A DNA stretch of 64,000 bases from Phytoactinopolyspora alkaliphila (GTDB taxonomy: Bacteria; Actinomycetota; Actinomycetes; Jiangellales; Jiangellaceae): contig NZ_JAAGOB010000006.1 in NCBI RefSeq assembly GCF_010550695.1, positions 248,001 to 312,000 on the forward strand. Reading direction: 5' to 3'. Numbering within the stretch: the stretch's first letter is position 1; every line of letters starts with the position of its first letter. Below, piece after piece: positions 61,837-64,000 of this stretch. The position numbers were made by a program, and so were the translations under genes. The notes beneath the pieces were generated by a model that was not told the DNA's origin, did no database searches, and was given only the letters and a program-made list of their open reading frames with translations.

Positions 61837-64000
61837 GTGCGGCTGCTGTTGAGTGCCGTGGCGGCGACCGATGGCGATGTCGTCGACCTGGCAGTGGAGT
61901 GCGACGACAACGCCACGGTCGGCGACGTCGCCCGCCAGCTTGCCGCGCAGCTCAAGCCTGCCGCGCCGGAGCCGCAGATCGTGCGCACGGCCGGACGTCA
62001 TCTGGGCGTGGTCGACGACGGCCTGGGCGGCGGGATGGAGACGGCCGCGACGCCGGAGCTCTACCTCGGTGGCACCGCACTCGATCCGAAGGCGCTGGTC
62101 AGTGCTTCGCCGCTGCACAACGGGGTCCTGGTGGGCCTCGGCGTGCCGCTGGCCGACGTGTTCGCCGAGCGCACCGGCGTCGTCGAGCTGCGCACCGTCT
62201 CCGGGTTCGGTGCCGGACGGGTGGACAGCCTGGCTCCGGGAAGCTACGACGTCGGGACCGGGCCGGCGGCGGCGATCCGCGTCCACGACCCCGGCCTGCC
62301 CGCCACGGCCTTCCGGCTGGACGTGCGCCTCGACGGAACGGTGACGGTCACCCCGGACCCCGCGGTCACCGGCGAGGTGATGCCGCCGCCGGATCGCGAG
62401 TACCGGCTCGAAGGCCCCATCATCATCCCGAAGGACGACGACGAGCCCAAGAAGAAGCGCAAGCAACGGCGCAAGCGGCGGTACAAGAAGCTGATCAAGG
62501 AGCTCGACCGGCTCAAGAACCCGCATCTGACCATCTCGGCGGACGACGACCGGCCGTACGCCCACATCGATCGGGTGCAGCTGGACAGCCCCACCGTGTG
62601 GCAACCCGGCACCGCCCTCGTGGTCGGCGAGGTGATGTTCGAGCTCGCTGTCCCCGCACCGCCGGACGCGTCCCTGTCGCCGAGCCCCAGCGGCGTCACG
62701 CTGGACTACAACCGGCCGCCGAGGCTGTTGCCGCCGCCCCGCCAGACCGACTTCCGGCTGCCCAGCGAACCGCAGAAGCCGCAGAAGTCGCCGGTGCCGT
62801 GGGTGATGGCGATGGGGCCGATGATCATGGGCGGCACCATGTTCCTCCTGATCCGCTCCCCCTACAGCTTGATGATCATGCTGCTAGCGCCGATCATGCT
62901 GGTGGCGCGCTATCGCAGCAACAAGAAGCAGCAGCGTGGCAACTACACCACCAACATGGAGAACTACGTCGAGCGGCTCCAGCGGATCAGCCGTCAGGCG
63001 TATGAGGCGCTCGTCCGCGAGCGCGGCGCACGGCGGCGGGACATGCCGGACCCGGCAGCCACGTTGCTGTTCGCCACCGGCCCACGGGCGCGGCTCTGGG
63101 AGCGCCGCCGCACCGATCCGGACTGGCTTCGGGTGCGCGTCGGGACCGCCGACATTCCCAGCGAGGTGAAGCTGACCGATCCGGCTCGCGACGACCACGA
63201 GCGAGACCTGCGATGGACGGCACCCGACGTTCCGGTCGGCGTCGACCTGGCGGCGTCCGGCGTCACCGGGGTGGCCGGCGCCGACGGCATCCGCACGCTC
63301 GTGGCGGAGTGGATGGTCGCTCAGGCCGGCGCCCTGCACAGTCCCGCCGACCTCGCCATCGTGGTCCTCTCCGATCCGGACGGCGACGAGGCATGGAACT
63401 GGGTGAGATGGCTGCCGCATGCGCGGCGTGCGGACGACGCCGACGTCATCGCCGGAGTCGGCGTCGACGAGGAGACCACCAACCGCCGGGTGGCCGAGCT
63501 GATGGCCCTGATGGAAGCCCGCAAGGCGGTGCGGGACGACAAAGGCGGCGGCATGCTGGCCAGCCGCGACGTCGGCTTCAGCCCGCTGCTCGTGGTGCTG
63601 GACGGCGCCCGTCGTATCCGGCTGATACCCGGCCTGGTAACCCTGCTGCGAGAGGGCCCGTCGCTGGGGATTCTGTTCCTGTGCATCGACACCGAGGAGC
63701 AGCAGCTGCCGGAGGAGTGCCGTGCGGTGGTCTTCGTCGGCCCGGGCAACACCACGAAGGTCCGGGTCACGCAGAGCACCACGATCGAGGGCGTCCGCGC
63801 GGATATCGTGCCGCCGGGATGGTGCGAGCGCCTGGGCCGCGCCCTGGCGCCGATCAAGGACGTCAGCACCGAGGACCTCTCCTCGACCCTGCCGGCGTCG
63901 AGCCGCCTGCTGGACGTACTCGGGATGGACCCGGCCACGCCGGAGGCGATCGAGCGCTGGTGGTCCCAGGTGGGCCGGACCACGAAGGCGGTGATCGGCG
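61837..64000 (+). CDS. EccC/EssC-type FtsK-SpoIIIE ATPase of type VII secretion, 3' end outside window
   Basis: An open frame from GTG 61837 runs to the right edge without a stop (at least 721 residues). It is easy to miss because it has no stop inside the window. Residues 1-200 are a beta-rich region resembling the FHA-type N-terminus of EssC (VDSLAPGSYDVGTGPAAAIRVHDPG). A very basic stretch (PKKKRKQRRKRRYKKL, about 203-218) precedes two adjacent membrane segments at about 320-360 (PWVMAMGPMIMGGTMFLLI, YSLMIMLLAPIMLVARYR). The segment ENYVERLQRISRQAYEALVRERGARR and VRVGTADIPSEVKL are typical of EccC proteins ahead of the ATPase domains; the Walker motifs lie beyond the edge. AGGGAC precedes the GTG. 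Confidence 0.85.
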   Translation, partial: MRLLLSAVAATDGDVVDLAVECDDNATVGDVARQLAAQLKPAAPEPQIVRTAGRHLGVVDDGLGGGMETAATPELYLGGTALDPKALVSASPLHNGVLVGLGVPLADVFAERTGVVELRTVSGFGAGRVDSLAPGSYDVGTGPAAAIRVHDPGLPATAFRLDVRLDGTVTVTPDPAVTGEVMPPPDREYRLEGPIIIPKDDDEPKKKRKQRRKRRYKKLIKELDRLKNPHLTISADDDRPYAHIDRVQLDSPTVWQPGTALVVGEVMFELAVPAPPDASLSPSPSGVTLDYNRPPRLLPPPRQTDFRLPSEPQKPQKSPVPWVMAMGPMIMGGTMFLLIRSPYSLMIMLLAPIMLVARYRSNKKQQRGNYTTNMENYVERLQRISRQAYEALVRERGARRRDMPDPAATLLFATGPRARLWERRRTDPDWLRVRVGTADIPSEVKLTDPARDDHERDLRWTAPDVPVGVDLAASGVTGVAGADGIRTLVAEWMVAQAGALHSPADLAIVVLSDPDGDEAWNWVRWLPHARRADDADVIAGVGVDEETTNRRVAELMALMEARKAVRDDKGGGMLASRDVGFSPLLVVLDGARRIRLIPGLVTLLREGPSLGILFLCIDTEEQQLPEECRAVVFVGPGNTTKVRVTQSTTIEGVRADIVPPGWCERLGRALAPIKDVSTEDLSSTLPASSRLLDVLGMDPATPEAIERWWSQVGRTTKAVIG

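Noticed and set aside
61899-63005. Plus-strand open frame of 368 codons in the EccC region
   Set aside because: Arg/Gly/Ala-rich shadow. The frame starting at GTG 61837 has the membrane segments and EccC-type motifs and stays open to the window end.

Overview
The window is GC-rich DNA (codon third positions almost all G or C, many GTG starts, ATGA/GTGA stop-start overlaps) from an actinomycete-type high-GC Gram-positive bacterium. Supporting content: a GuaB1-type IMPDH/GMPR-family protein, the valS-folC-DUF4233 block, a monoderm Tad pilus cluster and type VII secretion (WXG100 plus EccC). The species cannot be read from the sequence. No tRNA, rRNA, CRISPR array, insertion sequence or prophage was seen.

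Layout. (1) 1-17.4 kb, all plus strand: a peptide and D-amino-acid island. It has the end of a D-aminoacylase-like gene, an amidohydrolase, a class A-like serine hydrolase, an Opp/Dpp ABC importer with a permease-ATPase fusion, an unusual S9 peptidase-S12 hydrolase fusion, an M20 deacylase, a second S12 hydrolase, a GNAT acyltransferase, an N-acylamino acid racemase and a PucR regulator. GNAT + racemase + M20 are the three parts of the known N-succinylamino acid route that converts D- to L-amino acids irreversibly. (2) 17.4-23.0 kb, minus strand: a tightly coupled operon of GntR regulator, ornithine cyclodeaminase-like protein, M19-like dipeptidase, a second class A-like serine hydrolase, creatininase-family amidohydrolase and monomeric sarcosine oxidase-like enzyme. 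It diverges at 23.0-23.1 kb from a second Opp/Dpp importer (23.1-28.7 kb), with a palindromic operator candidate inside the importer promoter. (3) 28.7-32.5 kb: a vitamin K-dependent carboxylase-like HTTM protein, a broken DUF559 gene flanked on both sides by copies of a ~48-bp palindrome, and guaB1. (4) 32.5-45.1 kb: LacI regulator, FAD oxidoreductase, a third Opp/Dpp-like importer and a 1180-residue secreted lamin-tail/metallophosphoesterase protein. (5) 45.2-47.3 kb: CopB-type copper ATPase with a His-rich repeat tail and a CsoR-like operator. (6) 47.4-51.8 kb: valS, folC, DUF4233, preceded by an ~88-nt inverted-repeat element. (7) 51.9-61.3 kb: Tad pilus operon ending in a membrane LysM-BTAD regulator-like protein. 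(8) 61.4-64.0 kb: WXG100 protein, a strong hairpin terminator, and the 5' part of an EccC-type ATPase gene that runs off the window.

How it fits together: three importer operons of the same superfamily, each with its own regulator (PucR, GntR/FCD, LacI) and its own set of hydrolases, make the first 45 kb a scavenging region. The first two islands share homologous class A-like serine hydrolases and enzymes whose characterised relatives act on D-residue substrates, so uptake and dismantling of D-amino-acid peptides (for example wall-derived or non-ribosomal) is the best inference. The last 13 kb is cell-surface machinery.
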